Positions 1 through 9,662 of a DNA stretch of 64,000 bases are shown here, in pieces (within the stretch, counting starts at the first letter, position 1; each line of letters begins with the position of its first letter). A program made the position numbers and the translations under genes. A model generated the notes under the pieces. That model did not search any database. It was not told the DNA's origin and saw only the letters and a program-made list of their open reading frames with translations. Where the stretch lies: positions 59,582,001 to 59,646,000 of the forward strand of contig CM114272.1 in NCBI GenBank assembly GCA_050084515.1. The letters are read 5' to 3'. This DNA comes from Blasia pusilla. Taxonomy: Eukaryota > Marchantiophyta > Marchantiopsida > Blasiales.

Positions 1-888
1 GCTTACTTTTGCATATCTATCCTTATGATCTATTATCCTAACATAGGAAGAAGATTACACTAATCTAAAGGTGTTGCAACCCTCTCTCTATACAAGTTGT
101 TTCTAGTGTGGTGTAGACATTCCTTTGTAGCGTGAGACAACACCACAATACTCTCCCATGCAAAGTTACACTCTATGAGATCATTCATGCATGAGAAAAA
201 ACCTTCCTATGTCAAGTTGGAAGCTAGAGGTTGCATCTCTCATCATGCTCTACAAGTCATGATCAAGCATCTCATACCAAACTTGAACTATCAACATGAG
301 CATCATGGCACAATTAAAATTGGTTATGAGTTTAACGCTCATGGCACCATGTGTACCTTATTGGCATATGCATCTTAGATCTACCAATTTCTTATTGCTT
401 AGTTTGATAAGTGGCTAACAGGTAAAATGGTAAGGACCAATGACCAAAAGTTACAAGTGTCCAAAAATTGAACCACGAAAATATCATAGCATTGATAATC
501 TTTGGATGACTAGCCAAAATTCATGGCCATGCATGACTAGTACTTACTCAAGCTCATGAAAACTTGCGATCAAATAAGTTTCAATGGAAGGTGGCCATGT
601 GCAATGCGGTCCTCGAGTGGTGATGGAAAATTTGTGGGCTAATCATGAAGAAGCCTTGGGAATACAAACTCTTATAAATAGTGGAGAAGTAAAGGGAATC
701 CGTATGCAAGGTTTGAGGCCCTTTAAATTTCACCACAAAGTTTTGTAGCTTTCATGCTACCACCTCAAGAAAACTTGTTGCATCAAATTTAATCTTATGG
801 ATAAGATCTACTCTTTGGATAAGTTTTGAGGATAAGAATCTATACTATTAACAAAAGGCATCACTTTGGAAAGGGGTTCTCCCTTCCT

Positions 889-898
889 GACACGTGTC
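889..898. promoter_or_regulatory. G-box / ABRE-like palindrome GACACGTGTC
   Basis: This is a perfect 10-base palindrome around the CACGTG core, which in plants is a binding site for bZIP and bHLH factors. It is followed 130 bases later by an identical copy. The two lie in loosely similar surroundings (a ttctccc run just before each), suggesting a small local duplication. No promoter or downstream gene could be assigned, so function is inferred from the motif alone. Confidence 0.4.
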
Positions 899-1018
899 CC
901 TTTCAACAACAAAGCTTCAAAATAAATCATACCTCCCTCCTAAAATTCAACTCTAAGGCTTATAATAATCGAGCTTCCACCACCTCCATTCATTTTGCAA
1001 AAGGGCTTCTCCCCTTAT

Positions 1019-1028
1019 GACACGTGTC
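1019..1028. promoter_or_regulatory. Second G-box GACACGTGTC
   Basis: This is identical to the palindrome at 889-898 and also preceded by a ttctcccc run. Both sites are preserved in copy B at 38650-38659 and 38780-38789. Confidence 0.4.
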
Positions 1029-1885
1029 CTCATGTAGGTTTTCTTAGAAAGTTTCAAAATTTTAGACTTCCATGTTTTTGCTTTGACCTTGCAAACCTTG
1101 ATTGTTTATTTTGAATAGATTCGTTCATGTGGTGGGTGTAAGGAAGATTTGTTCACACTTAAGCACAAAACGGTTTTTTTCAAAATTGGATCAATTTCTG
1201 ACAGAAATAGGATCTTGCAAGAATTTTAACCAATAACCCTCATATGCTTTTTGATTTCAACCGACCTTGGACGGCTTGGTAATTACTCTTAGATTCTTTG
1301 GACTATTCAAGTGGAAAAATGACGGCCCTGGTGGGTGCGGACTAAGTGCGGAGGAATTTCCTCGGGGTTGTGGGAAGAGCACCGATCCTCTTAAGGGGGA
1401 AATTGCTTATCCCCGTCGTCACTTTTTTTGAACGTCCGCACTTTGGTAATGGTAGAACAAAACCTAAGGAGAGGATTAGATTGTTGTGAGGTTCAACCAC
1501 ATGAGAGGTGGGTTTTTATCAAAGGACACAAACACATATACTTTCGAGGTGGAAAGTTTCGTTTAATGATTTTAAATGCTTGACATTTCTCTCCCACTCA
1601 AGTGCTAAATGCTAACCGAACTACATGTTCTGATCCGAACTTGAACTCAATTAGCTAGAGTAGATCACGTGCATTGTCTATCTCCTATCTAACTTTTGTC
1701 TGTTTCTTTCCATGTCCAATCTCAGGAATAGGACGTGATCAAAGAAGGAGCGTCCAAGGTTTACAAGGCATCGCGTGCTTGAAGGTAATATATGTTCACT
1801 CCCTGCACACATCAACACAGTCGGAAATATGAAGCATAGGAAGCAAATTGCGACAAGGTTCATTTTACAATCACTCTCCTAAAAA

Positions 1886-2105
1886 ATGCTACACCATCAG
1901 AGTTTATGTGCCTCACCCAAGTGGAGGGTCAAACACCAACTCACTTGCACTCTATCCACAAAACGACAACAGTATGGGAAATTCGTGAAAGAAGATATCA
2001 AGAAAGAAACTCTTGATACTCCTATCCATCATGGAGCAGGTGGGTCTAACGAGTACTACATCCGACTTGGTAATGCTACTCCACCACCTCCTTGATATGA
2101 GAATG
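1886..2105 (+). pseudogene. Unrecognised ORF region split by copia, left part
   Basis: An open frame of 69 codons ends at 2095, ten bases before the copia 5' LTR. In copy B the same frame is open further upstream (39540-39863, 107 codons), because copy A differs by short indels near 1850-1880. The encoded sequence is rich in Lys, His and Pro and resembles nothing I know. The last five bases, gaatg at 2101-2105, are one half of the copia target-site duplication. Whether this was ever a gene is uncertain. Confidence 0.3.
2101..2105. other. Target-site duplication (gaatg), 5' side
   Basis: These five bases lie immediately before the 5' LTR and are repeated immediately after the 3' LTR at 7033-7037. 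Five-base duplications are usual for copia integrases. Confidence 0.9.
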
Positions 2106-2448
2106 TGTTGAGAGTATTAGTGTCGCTGCCCATTGTGATTGTGAGGGACACGAGTAGTTTGTCACATGTGTACTTACTATTATAAGAAAGAGGAAGTGGC
2201 ATAAGGAAGCATGCTCATTCCCCCCTTCGAGTAGGACAACTAGGATATAAAAGGGGTTCCCTTATTCTAATTTAGTAGCTACTGAGATTCTAAGTCTTCT
2301 CTAAAGAGGTGCTAGTTTGTGGCTTAGCAAGTCATTAGGAGGAGCTACTACATGACACACCGAGGAGAGGAGCTTGTGAAGACGGTAGAAGGAGCTTCAA
2401 GACTTTTGAGTTTGCAACTCTTAATCTTGCATAGTGTCTTTTCTATTA
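2106..2448 (+). repeat. Copia 5' LTR, copy A
   Basis: This 343-base LTR begins TGTTGAGAGTATTAG and ends TTCTATTA. A TATA box (TATAAAA, about 2246-2252) lies mid-LTR and would drive the element's transcript. It differs from the 3' LTR by an extra attgtg and by several substitutions, including loss of the CACGTG core that the 3' LTR retains. Confidence 0.9.
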
Positions 2449-2460
2449 TGGTATCAGAGC
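2449..2460 (+). other. Primer-binding site, initiator-Met tRNA
   Basis: The bases TGGTATCAGAGC directly follow the 5' LTR. They are complementary to the 3' end of plant initiator methionyl-tRNA, the usual minus-strand primer of plant copia elements. Confidence 0.92.
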
Positions 2461-2575
2461 AAGGATTTTTTGCTTAAATCCAATTACTCCGCCTTGTGTT
2501 GTATAGATTTTTTCCATGCATCTATAGAGAGGAGAAGTTCTAGAATTCATCATTGCCCAATAGTCAATACGCAAT

Positions 2576-3835
2576 ATGATCTACATTGTGGGCATGGCCT
2601 CATCGTCTAGAAACGAGCAGCATATCGATCGGTTGGATGACAAAAACTATGGCACATGGGTTTTTGTCATGGAGTATTTCTTGAGATCGTGGAATCTCTT
2701 TAAGCACATTGAGAATCCGGATGGTGGGGAAGATTTGACCGATGAAGCTCGTAAGAAGTGGGACTTTGAGGAGATGGAGGCACGTTCGCATATTGTGCTT
2801 AACATCAAGGCATCACAGCATATACACATCAAGAAGTGCAAGTCGGCACTTGAGATGTGGTCTAAGCTAGAGGATAAACATCGCAAGAAAGGTGTTGCTT
2901 CCCAGATCTACTTGAGGCGTAAATTATATGGGCTTCGCTATGTAGATGGATCTTCCATGAATGATTTCTTGCAAGAAATTTTTGAGTTACGTGATGAGCT
3001 TGTTGAGTCTGGAGGAGAGGTGAGTGATACGGAAATGCCTTTCATCGTCCTCTCTGCATTTTCATTTTCATGGGAATCTTTGATCCAAGCTCTTGGATCA
3101 CGAAACAAGGAGGATATTACCGAGGACTTTGTAAAGTCCATCCTCTTGCAAGAGGAGGAACGAAGGAAGGAGAAAGGTACATCTTCTTCTGAAGCAGCTC
3201 TCGCCATTCAATCTAAGGGGAAAGTTGTCTCAAAATCTGCAAATAAAGGGAAAGGCAAGATCGACAAATCGAATAGTACTTGTAGAGCATGCGGAGAGAA
3301 AGGTCATTGGAAGGGTGATAAGGAATGTTCGAAGGCAAAAAATGGGCGTACAATAGCAACTACAAGCGCAGTGGTTGTACTCGCAACCCACGAGATCCTT
3401 TCATCAAATTCACTTACTCTACATCATTCTGTCCGTATTGATAGTGCTGCAGATGTACATATCCAGCAAGATCGGTCAAAGATCCTTAACTTTGATAAGG
3501 ATGCCTTTGTGCATCTACAAGGATACAATGGTATAGGAGGACGATCACGTGGTTCTGGAGAGATGCACATTGTCGTGCATAATCTAAAGGGAGAACGAGT
3601 TAAAGTCGTCATAAAAAATTTCCATTGGGTTCCTGAGGCACGAGAAACCTTATTGTCCGCAGCTACTCTATGCAAGCGTGGTTGTCGGTTTAACTTAGAT
3701 GGGAAGGGCGTAGAGTGGATTCTTCCAACCGGAGAAATTTTGTCCCATGGCAAGTTGGAAGGCAAGGCATATCTCATTCCATGTGAGGTTGAGGAGGAAC
3801 ATCCAGACCTTATTGCAAGTGTTTCTATTTGCTGA
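2576..3835 (+). CDS. Copia Gag and protease
   Basis: This encodes the capsid-like Gag and aspartic protease of the copia element. The frame opens with Met at 2576, but the second Met (2594, before ASSSRNEQ) is an equally good start. The N-terminal half is the UBN2/Gag-like domain that many plant copia elements carry, with the series YGTWVFVMEYFL and a charged region around residues 60-160. A CCHC zinc knuckle, CRACGEKGHWKGDKEC, sits near residue 240 with six rather than the usual four residues between His and the last Cys. The protease active site is represented by IDSAADVHI, where D-S-A replaces the usual D-S/T-G. The frame ends at a TGA at 3833-3835, and the integrase zinc-finger region continues in the same frame right after it. 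Confidence 0.88.
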   Translation: MIYIVGMASSSRNEQHIDRLDDKNYGTWVFVMEYFLRSWNLFKHIENPDGGEDLTDEARKKWDFEEMEARSHIVLNIKASQHIHIKKCKSALEMWSKLEDKHRKKGVASQIYLRRKLYGLRYVDGSSMNDFLQEIFELRDELVESGGEVSDTEMPFIVLSAFSFSWESLIQALGSRNKEDITEDFVKSILLQEEERRKEKGTSSSEAALAIQSKGKVVSKSANKGKGKIDKSNSTCRACGEKGHWKGDKECSKAKNGRTIATTSAVVVLATHEILSSNSLTLHHSVRIDSAADVHIQQDRSKILNFDKDAFVHLQGYNGIGGRSRGSGEMHIVVHNLKGERVKVVIKNFHWVPEARETLLSAATLCKRGCRFNLDGKGVEWILPTGEILSHGKLEGKAYLIPCEVEEEHPDLIASVSIC

Positions 3836-4085
3836 ACTTTGCAAGAATGGCACCATGCACTCGCGCAGGCATCTGTGGAGAAAATTCGAGAAGATCTGGA
3901 GCTGTGGAGGGACTCTATATTAAGGGAGATAAGCAACTCATTCCAAGATGTGAGTCATGCATTGTTGGGAAGGCTCACCGTTTACCTTTCCCAAACACAC
4001 ACAAGCATGCTAAATCAATCTTGGAAGTTGTCATCTCTGATCTTGGCTTTCCGAGATACACCGAAGTTTCAGCGGAGCTCAATGA
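3836..4085 (+). pseudogene. Copia integrase N-terminus, interrupted
   Basis: After the TGA at 3833-3835 the integrase HHCC zinc-finger region continues in the same frame (EWHHALAQASVEKI), then shifts frame near 3897 into SGAVEGLYIKGDK...RCESCIVGKAHRL. That part supplies the C-x2-C pair and the first catalytic Asp region (VISDLG). A second shift and a TGA at 4083-4085 precede the open frame that follows. The same interruptions are present in copy B, so they predate the duplication or are a shared sequencing bias. CTG occurs right at the first shift (gatctggagctgtgg), a context where the two copies often disagree elsewhere. Confidence 0.75.
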
Positions 4086-6701
4086 CTTGCAGTTTGGATC
4101 GATGAGTTTTCTCGATATGTTGGCTTGGCTTTCTTACAAAGGAAAGACCAAACCCATGCCGCTTACAAGATGTGGGAGGCAGAAGCGCAACGTCCAACAG
4201 GTAAGAAGGTTAAGACCTTCCTCACAGATCGAGGATCTGAATTCCTCAACAAGGAGCTTGACTCACACTTCAAAGCTGAAGGTGTGCGCCACATGACTAC
4301 CCCTTCATATACGCATGAGATTGTTGGCATGGCGGAGCGGATGATGCGCACCATATTTGAAGGAGTTCTCACACTCCTTGAAGATGCAAAGCTTGATCGT
4401 AGATATTGGGCTTATGCGGCAAAGCATGTAGTGTGGACGCGGAACCGGCTACCACATCCACAGTTGGAAGGTAAGACTCCCTATATGGTATTTTATGGAG
4501 TGAAACCTAATCTAGCTTTTTCCCGCCCATTCGGATGCTATGTATGGTACCATATTCCGAAGGAGAAACGAAAAAAGCTTGATGCAAAGGCAAAGAAGGG
4601 TATCTTTGTTGGCTACTCCGAAACCTCCAAAGCGTATGAAGTTTTTCTCCCTGATAGCCTAAATGTGGTACTAAGTAGGGATGTTATCTTCATCGAGGAA
4701 AAGAAATGGGACAATGTCGCAGTTCCACTTGTCACGCCTTCTAGCAACAAGCCCGCAGAGGGAGGAGAGCCAGGTGAAGGCATTGTCATCCCAACGAGAA
4801 TTCCTGAAAGTCTTGAAGAGCAAGAGCATGGAGCACATGCAAGCACAGGTCTTGAGGAGGATCTTCATGCAGTACCTCAACCAGAAGATAACCTTGCTGA
4901 TGCGCGTCCGATTTTGGATCAAGATGGCGAGCTTGATCCGGTACCTTTGCCACGTCCATCTCAATGCCAAAGAGGTGGAATTGATCCTGACAACATCGTT
5001 AGGGGCCCACGCCAACGTCGTACTCCATGGAAGGAAGGGGATGACTTCATCCATTATGATGAAGATTTTCCATTGGAGACAGCTTTTGTAAACAAGAGCT
5101 CTAGTCATCTTGATCATGAGCCCAAGATAGTGCAAGAGGCACTACAGTCGCCTTTGGGTATTCACTGGCGAAAGGCAATAGAGGAGGAGCTTGAGTTGCA
5201 TAGAGCTCATGGGACTTGGGAGTATGCACACTTGCCAAGTAACAGGAAAGAAATTGGTTCCAAGTGGGTTTTTAAGACGAAACTTGCTGGAGATGGGACA
5301 ATTGAGCGATTTAAGGCTAGACTTGTTGCCAAAGGATTCTCACAGATCAAAGGGATTGACTACACCGAAACTTTTGCACCCGTTGCACGGCTTTCCACAA
5401 TTCGTATATTTGTGGTTATAGCAGTGTTACTTGATTGGCATCTAGAGCAACTAGATGTCATCACAGCTTACTTGAATGGTAAGCTTGAGGAGGAGAATAT
5501 CTACATGACTATTCCAAAAGGGTTGATTGTTCCTGAGGAGCAGAAGGGGAAGGTACTCCGTCTTTTGCAAACTCTATATGGCTTGCAGCAAGCCGGCCGT
5601 GGATGGAATGAGAACTTGGATAGCTCTCTACAACATCTTGGATGGAAGCGCTCAAATTCAGATCCTTGTTTATACACGATGCAAATGGAAAGCTTCCTTT
5701 TGTTGCTTGCAGTTTATGTTGACGACTTGATAATCGGCGGCAAGAACTTCAAGCTAATTGTGAAGAGCAAAGAGGAGTTGCAGAACAAGTACAAGATGAA
5801 GGATCTTGGAAAACTTTCATACTTTCTTGGTATCACCTTCATCCGTGACAAGAAAGATGGCACAATTTATTTGAGTCAGGCAAAGTATATCCGAGAGAAA
5901 TTGAGAGAATTCGGGTTTGAAAAGATAAAGCCTGCATCTACACCAATGGAGGCAGGGCATTCTACGAATCATCTAAATGACTCATTGTTGGATAGTAAAG
6001 GTAAAGAGCTTTATCAAAGCGCAATGGGATCTTTGCTCTACCTCGCAAACGGTACTAGATACGATATCTCATTTGCTTGCCAACATTTTGCGCAGTACAT
6101 GGCATGTCCGCAACTATCACATTGGCAAGGAGTGAAACGGATTCTTCGATACCTACAAGGAACAAAGGATCTTGTCCTACAGTATGGAGGACAAAATGCG
6201 AGCTTGGAACTTGTAGGGTATAGTGATGCAGATTGGGGTGGATGTAGGGATACTCATTGCTCTATAGGAGGATACGCATTCCTTTTGGCAGGAGCGGTGG
6301 TGTCTTGGTCAAGTAAGAAGCAAAAAACTCTTTCCCTTTCTTCTACTGAGGCGGAATATGTTGCTGCAAGCGATGCTACCAAGGAAGCTCTTTGGTTACG
6401 CAAAGCCTTAGGTGACCATGGCGTCCTACAACCAAAAGCTATCCTCATCTATGAGGATAATCAATCATGCATTGCAATAGCAAAGAATCCTGCACATCAC
6501 GGTCGCACGAAGCACTTTGATGTCAAGTACCATTTCCTGAGACAACGAGTGGAAGCTAAGGAGATTAGAATGGAATATTGTCCTACGGAGGAGATGGCAG
6601 CTGATATTTTTACCAAGCCTCTTGGGAAGGCAAAGTTTGTTACTTGCAGAAACATGCTTGGCCTAGTAGAGGGACGTGCCCCTCTTATGGAGGAGTGTTG
6701 A
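4086..6701 (+). CDS. Copia integrase core, reverse transcriptase, RNase H
   Basis: This long frame is open from 4086; no ATG is needed because it is the continuation of a polyprotein. It starts with DEFSRYVGLAFLQRKD of the integrase core. Counting residue 1 at 4125, the second catalytic Asp is D35 (LTDRGSEF) and the catalytic Glu is E71 (AERM). Reverse transcriptase follows, with the fingers region around KARLVAKGFSQ, palm LDVITAYLNG and the catalytic YVDD at residues 531-534. RNase H has SDADWGG at 700-706, TEAEYVA near 741 and EDNQSCIAIAKNP. The product ends at a TGA at 6699-6701 that overlaps the first bases of the 3' LTR. The protein looks complete from integrase core to C-terminus and contrasts with the broken copy B. 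Activity is unlikely because the upstream integrase zinc finger is out of frame. Confidence 0.93.
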   Translation, partial: LAVWIDEFSRYVGLAFLQRKDQTHAAYKMWEAEAQRPTGKKVKTFLTDRGSEFLNKELDSHFKAEGVRHMTTPSYTHEIVGMAERMMRTIFEGVLTLLEDAKLDRRYWAYAAKHVVWTRNRLPHPQLEGKTPYMVFYGVKPNLAFSRPFGCYVWYHIPKEKRKKLDAKAKKGIFVGYSETSKAYEVFLPDSLNVVLSRDVIFIEEKKWDNVAVPLVTPSSNKPAEGGEPGEGIVIPTRIPESLEEQEHGAHASTGLEEDLHAVPQPEDNLADARPILDQDGELDPVPLPRPSQCQRGGIDPDNIVRGPRQRRTPWKEGDDFIHYDEDFPLETAFVNKSSSHLDHEPKIVQEALQSPLGIHWRKAIEEELELHRAHGTWEYAHLPSNRKEIGSKWVFKTKLAGDGTIERFKARLVAKGFSQIKGIDYTETFAPVARLSTIRIFVVIAVLLDWHLEQLDVITAYLNGKLEEENIYMTIPKGLIVPEEQKGKVLRLLQTLYGLQQAGRGWNENLDSSLQHLGWKRSNSDPCLYTMQMESFLLLLAVYVDDLIIGGKNFKLIVKSKEELQNKYKMKDLGKLSYFLGITFIRDKKDGTIYLSQAKYIREKLREFGFEKIKPASTPMEAGHSTNHLNDSLLDSKGKELYQSAMGSLLYLANGTRYDISFACQHFAQYMACPQLSHWQGVKRILRYLQGTKDLVLQYGGQNASLELVGYSDADWGGCRDTHCSIGGYAFLLAGAVVSWSSKKQKTLSLSSTEAEYVAASDATKEALWLRKALGDHGVLQPKAILIYEDNQSCIAIAKNPAHHGRTKHFDVKYHFLRQRVEAKEIRMEYCPTEEMAADIFTKPLGKAKFVTCRNMLGLVEGRAPLMEEC

Positions 6702-7032
6702 GAGTATTAGTGTCGCTGCCCATTGTGAGGGACACGTGTAGTTTGTCACATGTGTACTTACTATTATAAGAAAGAGGAAGTGGCATAAGGAAGTATGCTC
6801 ATTCCCCCCTTCGAGTAGGACAACTAGGATATAAAAGGGGTTCCCTTATTCTAATGTAGTAGCTAGTGAGATTCTAAGTCTTCTCTAAAGAGGTACTAGT
6901 TTGTGGCTTAGCAAGTCATTAGGAGGAGCTATTACATGACACACGGAGGAGAGGAGCTTGTGAAGACGGTAGAAGGAGCTTCAAGACTTTTGAATTTGCA
7001 ACTCTTAATCTTGCATAGTGTCTTTTCTATTA
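6696..7032 (+). repeat. Copia 3' LTR, copy A
   Basis: This 337-base LTR is preceded by the purine tract ggaggag (6689-6695), the probable plus-strand primer. It contains GGGACACGTGTAG, a G-box core lost in the 5' LTR. It is followed by the target-site duplication gaatg at 7033-7037. Confidence 0.9.
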
Positions 7033-7452
7033 GAATGTCAGACTGAGTCAAGTACACCGACGCCTCAAGATGAAGGGAAAGGTCGAAGAAGGAAGTTCAA
7101 GGACACTTGTCCATCATGGAGAAGCGGCCCATATCTAATTGCTCAAGAGCAACCACAACCTATATACTACAATGCCTGGAAGAAAGATACTTCTGGAATT
7201 CACATTGAGAAGCAATCAATCCAAGCTCAAAGGCCAATAGAAATCGTACAAGCAGTTCGAAGCATTCTACACATGAACTCAAACGCGAATTCAAATTCTT
7301 CGGCTGTATCTAGAAAGCAAAGCTTGAGCTTGACACCCAATAGAGGACCAGAAGAGGAGGATGAGAGTACAGGTCGTTCTAGACCAGATTATAGTCAAAG
7401 CTCTAGCATTGATCAAAACCGAGATATTTGGGATCCTGAAAATTTGATCTGA
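7033..7452 (+). pseudogene. Unrecognised ORF region split by copia, right part
   Basis: Removing the copia element and one gaatg would rejoin this stretch to the sequence ending at 2105. An open frame beginning inside the LTR runs to a TGA at 7450-7452 and encodes about 139 residues outside the LTR. It is hydrophilic, with Gln/Ser-rich segments, PNRGPEEEDESTGRSRP and the end RDIWDPENLI. It stays open in copy B (44770-45187) even though the copies differ by compensating small indels near 7125-7145. I do not recognise the product. It could be a 3' exon of a host gene or part of an older transposon. Confidence 0.4.
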
Positions 7453-8280
7453 AGATCTAAGCATCTATTTTCAGATATTTCACAATAGATGAGGTGAATA
7501 GAGGTTACTCTTGTTGTAAGTGCTTATTGAGATGAAGAAAAATGGCCCAACCTCTACAATCTACTCTAGATCTGCCCAAGCCATGTCGCTATCTCACACT
7601 GATGTAATCCCCTTGCATCTGTTTGAGCTATGAGGAAAATTTGCCACTATTGGATTTTGTCCAAGTCTGATCACTCTCTCTCTCTCTCTCAACGTTGTCT
7701 TTAGCAGAAATCTGATTACTCTCCCTCCAAACCCCCCAAACTTCAACAATGACTCTGGCAGAAATCTGATTACTCTCCCTCCCCCCGCCTTCCTCATTAA
7801 GAAATCAGTCGTCAACTGAGCTTGAAATCTGATCCTCAAAATCAAAACGTCACCTGTTCAAACATCAAACACCAAGCCAGCATCCAATTTGATCCCTATC
7901 CCAGATTTCAAGAAATCCATGTGAACCCAAATAGCCCACACACGTGAATTCCCTCCTCTCAAATCAAACATCTTCGCCCTCTCTCAGATCTGCACTCACT
8001 GTCAAATCAATCAACATAAATCAAGACTTCCACGGCCCTCTCCTTCCTATCTCTCAATGTAGCCGCAGCGCTCTACTCTCTCTCAAACCCTGACATCCTC
8101 TCCTCCGCAAGCCCTCTCCTCCCTATCTCTCAAAATAGGGGGTTTCGCGGCCCTCTCCTCCCCGACGCCTCTCTCAAACCCCTCTCCTCCCGGATCTCGT
8201 TCCTCACTATCTCAGAGTAGATGCGGGATGTGCCCCATTACACCCCTCCTCCCAGATGCCTCTCTCTAAAACCTGATGTT
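7453..8280. repeat. CT-rich low-complexity tract
   Basis: The plus strand is strongly pyrimidine-rich, with a (CT)n microsatellite at about 7673-7690, a tandem pair containing cagaaatctgattactc (near 7702 and 7759), and several ccctctcctccc runs. The microsatellite is shorter in copy B (about 45409-45417). Nothing coding is seen. Confidence 0.6.
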
Positions 8281-9662
8281 GAGAATTTCTTTTCTTTGTT
8301 GTTTTTTCCAAACTACAAGTAAAACTACAAGCTCCAACACTTATCACTCAAAATCCCGGCATGCCACCAAGCCTCTCGGAATTTGGCTCCAGCTATATCC
8401 AATCACACTCTCTGATTTTTTATCACAAGGGTTCAGTTCTTCACATTAGGAGCAATCCAGGGATGCACACTCAGAGTTCAGCCAGCCAATCCTGATTTCG
8501 ACGGCGCTTCCGCGTGATTCATTACTAGGTTGAACCAAAGAACCTCCCGCTCTCACTCCAAGTCCAAGACACTCTAATCCAACTGACCGTGAGCTGATAG
8601 CAAACTGATCTAGCTTCAAACAACTATCCAGCAATCTTGCCCAAGCTTGCTCGATCCTACTCGACCTGACCACGCGTTTCACTCCACCTCCCGAGACTCC
8701 GCCTCAAGCCTTCAGGTCGCGCAATCTCTCGGTTTCACAGCACCCCTTCATATTTTTGCATCAACCTTGATCGCTACAGCTCTGATCTCACTGGTTGCAA
8801 CCGTGCAATGAAAGCGTCTGCTTCCCAACTTTCCAACGCATCCAAGAACTCCAAAAACGGCCCTTGTTTTTACCCCGTCTTGCGATTATATCGAACTCAA
8901 CTCTGTCGTTGGTTCCGAGATCGCGCATGGCGATTCGGCTCTTTCACGCTCTGCGACTAGGACGTAATCCCGTACCCGAACTCACGCCCGGTTCTGAGTA
9001 CGTTTGGTACTCATGGCGGTCCACCTGACCTTGGCTGCTCTTCCTCTGCCCTCCTAGTTCCAGCTACCATTACACACTTTGCGGCGCCGATACATTGGGC
9101 GGCGATTTTGGCGGCCGCCCCAGTTAGCCCCGCGGCAACCCTATTTATTCCGTCGCTGATTCTCAACTAGTACGGATGCAACCTAGACCTTGTACAACTG
9201 AAACCTAGACCTTGGCCCATGGCTGACTCTGAGTGGTGTCTTTCCTGGTGATCTCGTCATAGCCTAGCGATACTTGGTGGCAGCGTGCTTGGGTTCACGG
9301 GTTCAGAATATACTCCGCGAAACTCTCCCCAACAAGTAAAAGATCTCAACCTCAAGATCTAAAGATCCGCCATTGCACCACCTGCAATCACCATGTCGTT
9401 TAGGAGCGAGTTCGCGTCCATGATGGGGGGCGTCCCATAACCTGCCCGCCATCAGGGAGCAACTCCGTCCTCCTTGCTGCGCTCACAAGCGCCGGGTAGT
9501 AAGGCCTTGGCCTTCACCGCCAAGTTGTGGCTTCAAGCGGGAATCAGGTCATCAGGACCCATTGCACTGGTCATCAACACCCTGATTTCCCGCACCACCC
9601 GCCTCCACCAACCACCGTCAAACCTCGTTAACGTTCAACGTTGGTCTGCCGCGCTCTTGGAC
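8281..9662. other. GC-richer stretch beside gypsy remnant, unassigned
   Basis: This stretch is richer in G and C than its surroundings and directly follows (on the minus strand) the C-terminus of a gypsy polyprotein, so it may be that element's 3' untranslated region and LTR. I could not find paired LTR ends. Short frames on both strands show no domain. Copy B carries the same stretch with scattered indels. Confidence 0.35.

Larger units (their letters stand above)
1..1740. other. Copy A left flank, no recognised gene
   Basis: Only short open frames occur here (for example 175-378, 67 codons), with no recognisable domain. The same frames persist in copy B, but the copies are nearly identical, so this is not evidence of selection. 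The stretch contains two G-boxes. It also contains a partly inverted pair of gtgcggac-type words around 1336-1440. I see no transposon ends. Confidence 0.5.
2106..7032 (+). mobile_element. Ty1/copia LTR retrotransposon, copy A
   Basis: This is a full-length element with a 5' LTR at 2106-2448, a primer-binding site at 2449-2460, Gag/protease, integrase, reverse transcriptase and RNase H coding in the order typical of Ty1/copia, a purine-rich tract just before the 3' LTR, and a 3' LTR at 6696-7032. It is flanked on both sides by the 5-base target-site duplication gaatg (2101-2105 and 7033-7037). LTR termini are TGTTGAG...TATTA, not the usual TG...CA. The two LTRs differ at about eight positions plus a 6-base indel, so the insertion is not very recent. 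The pol region from the second integrase Asp onward is intact, while the integrase N-terminus is interrupted. Confidence 0.95.

Noticed and set aside
175-378. 67-codon frame identical in both copies
   Set aside because: Identity follows from the block duplication, not selection; no domain.
1330-1440. Structured RNA from the repeated gtgcggac / gtccgcac words
   Set aside because: Pairing is partial and no known RNA family is recognised.
4671-5135. Minus-strand frame of 154 codons opposite copia pol
   Set aside because: A shadow of the pol reading frame; the same shadow appears in copy B.
9260-9300. tggtggcagcgtgc as a second primer-binding site for a plus-strand LTR element
   Set aside because: Only weakly like an initiator-Met site and no LTR pair could be placed around it.
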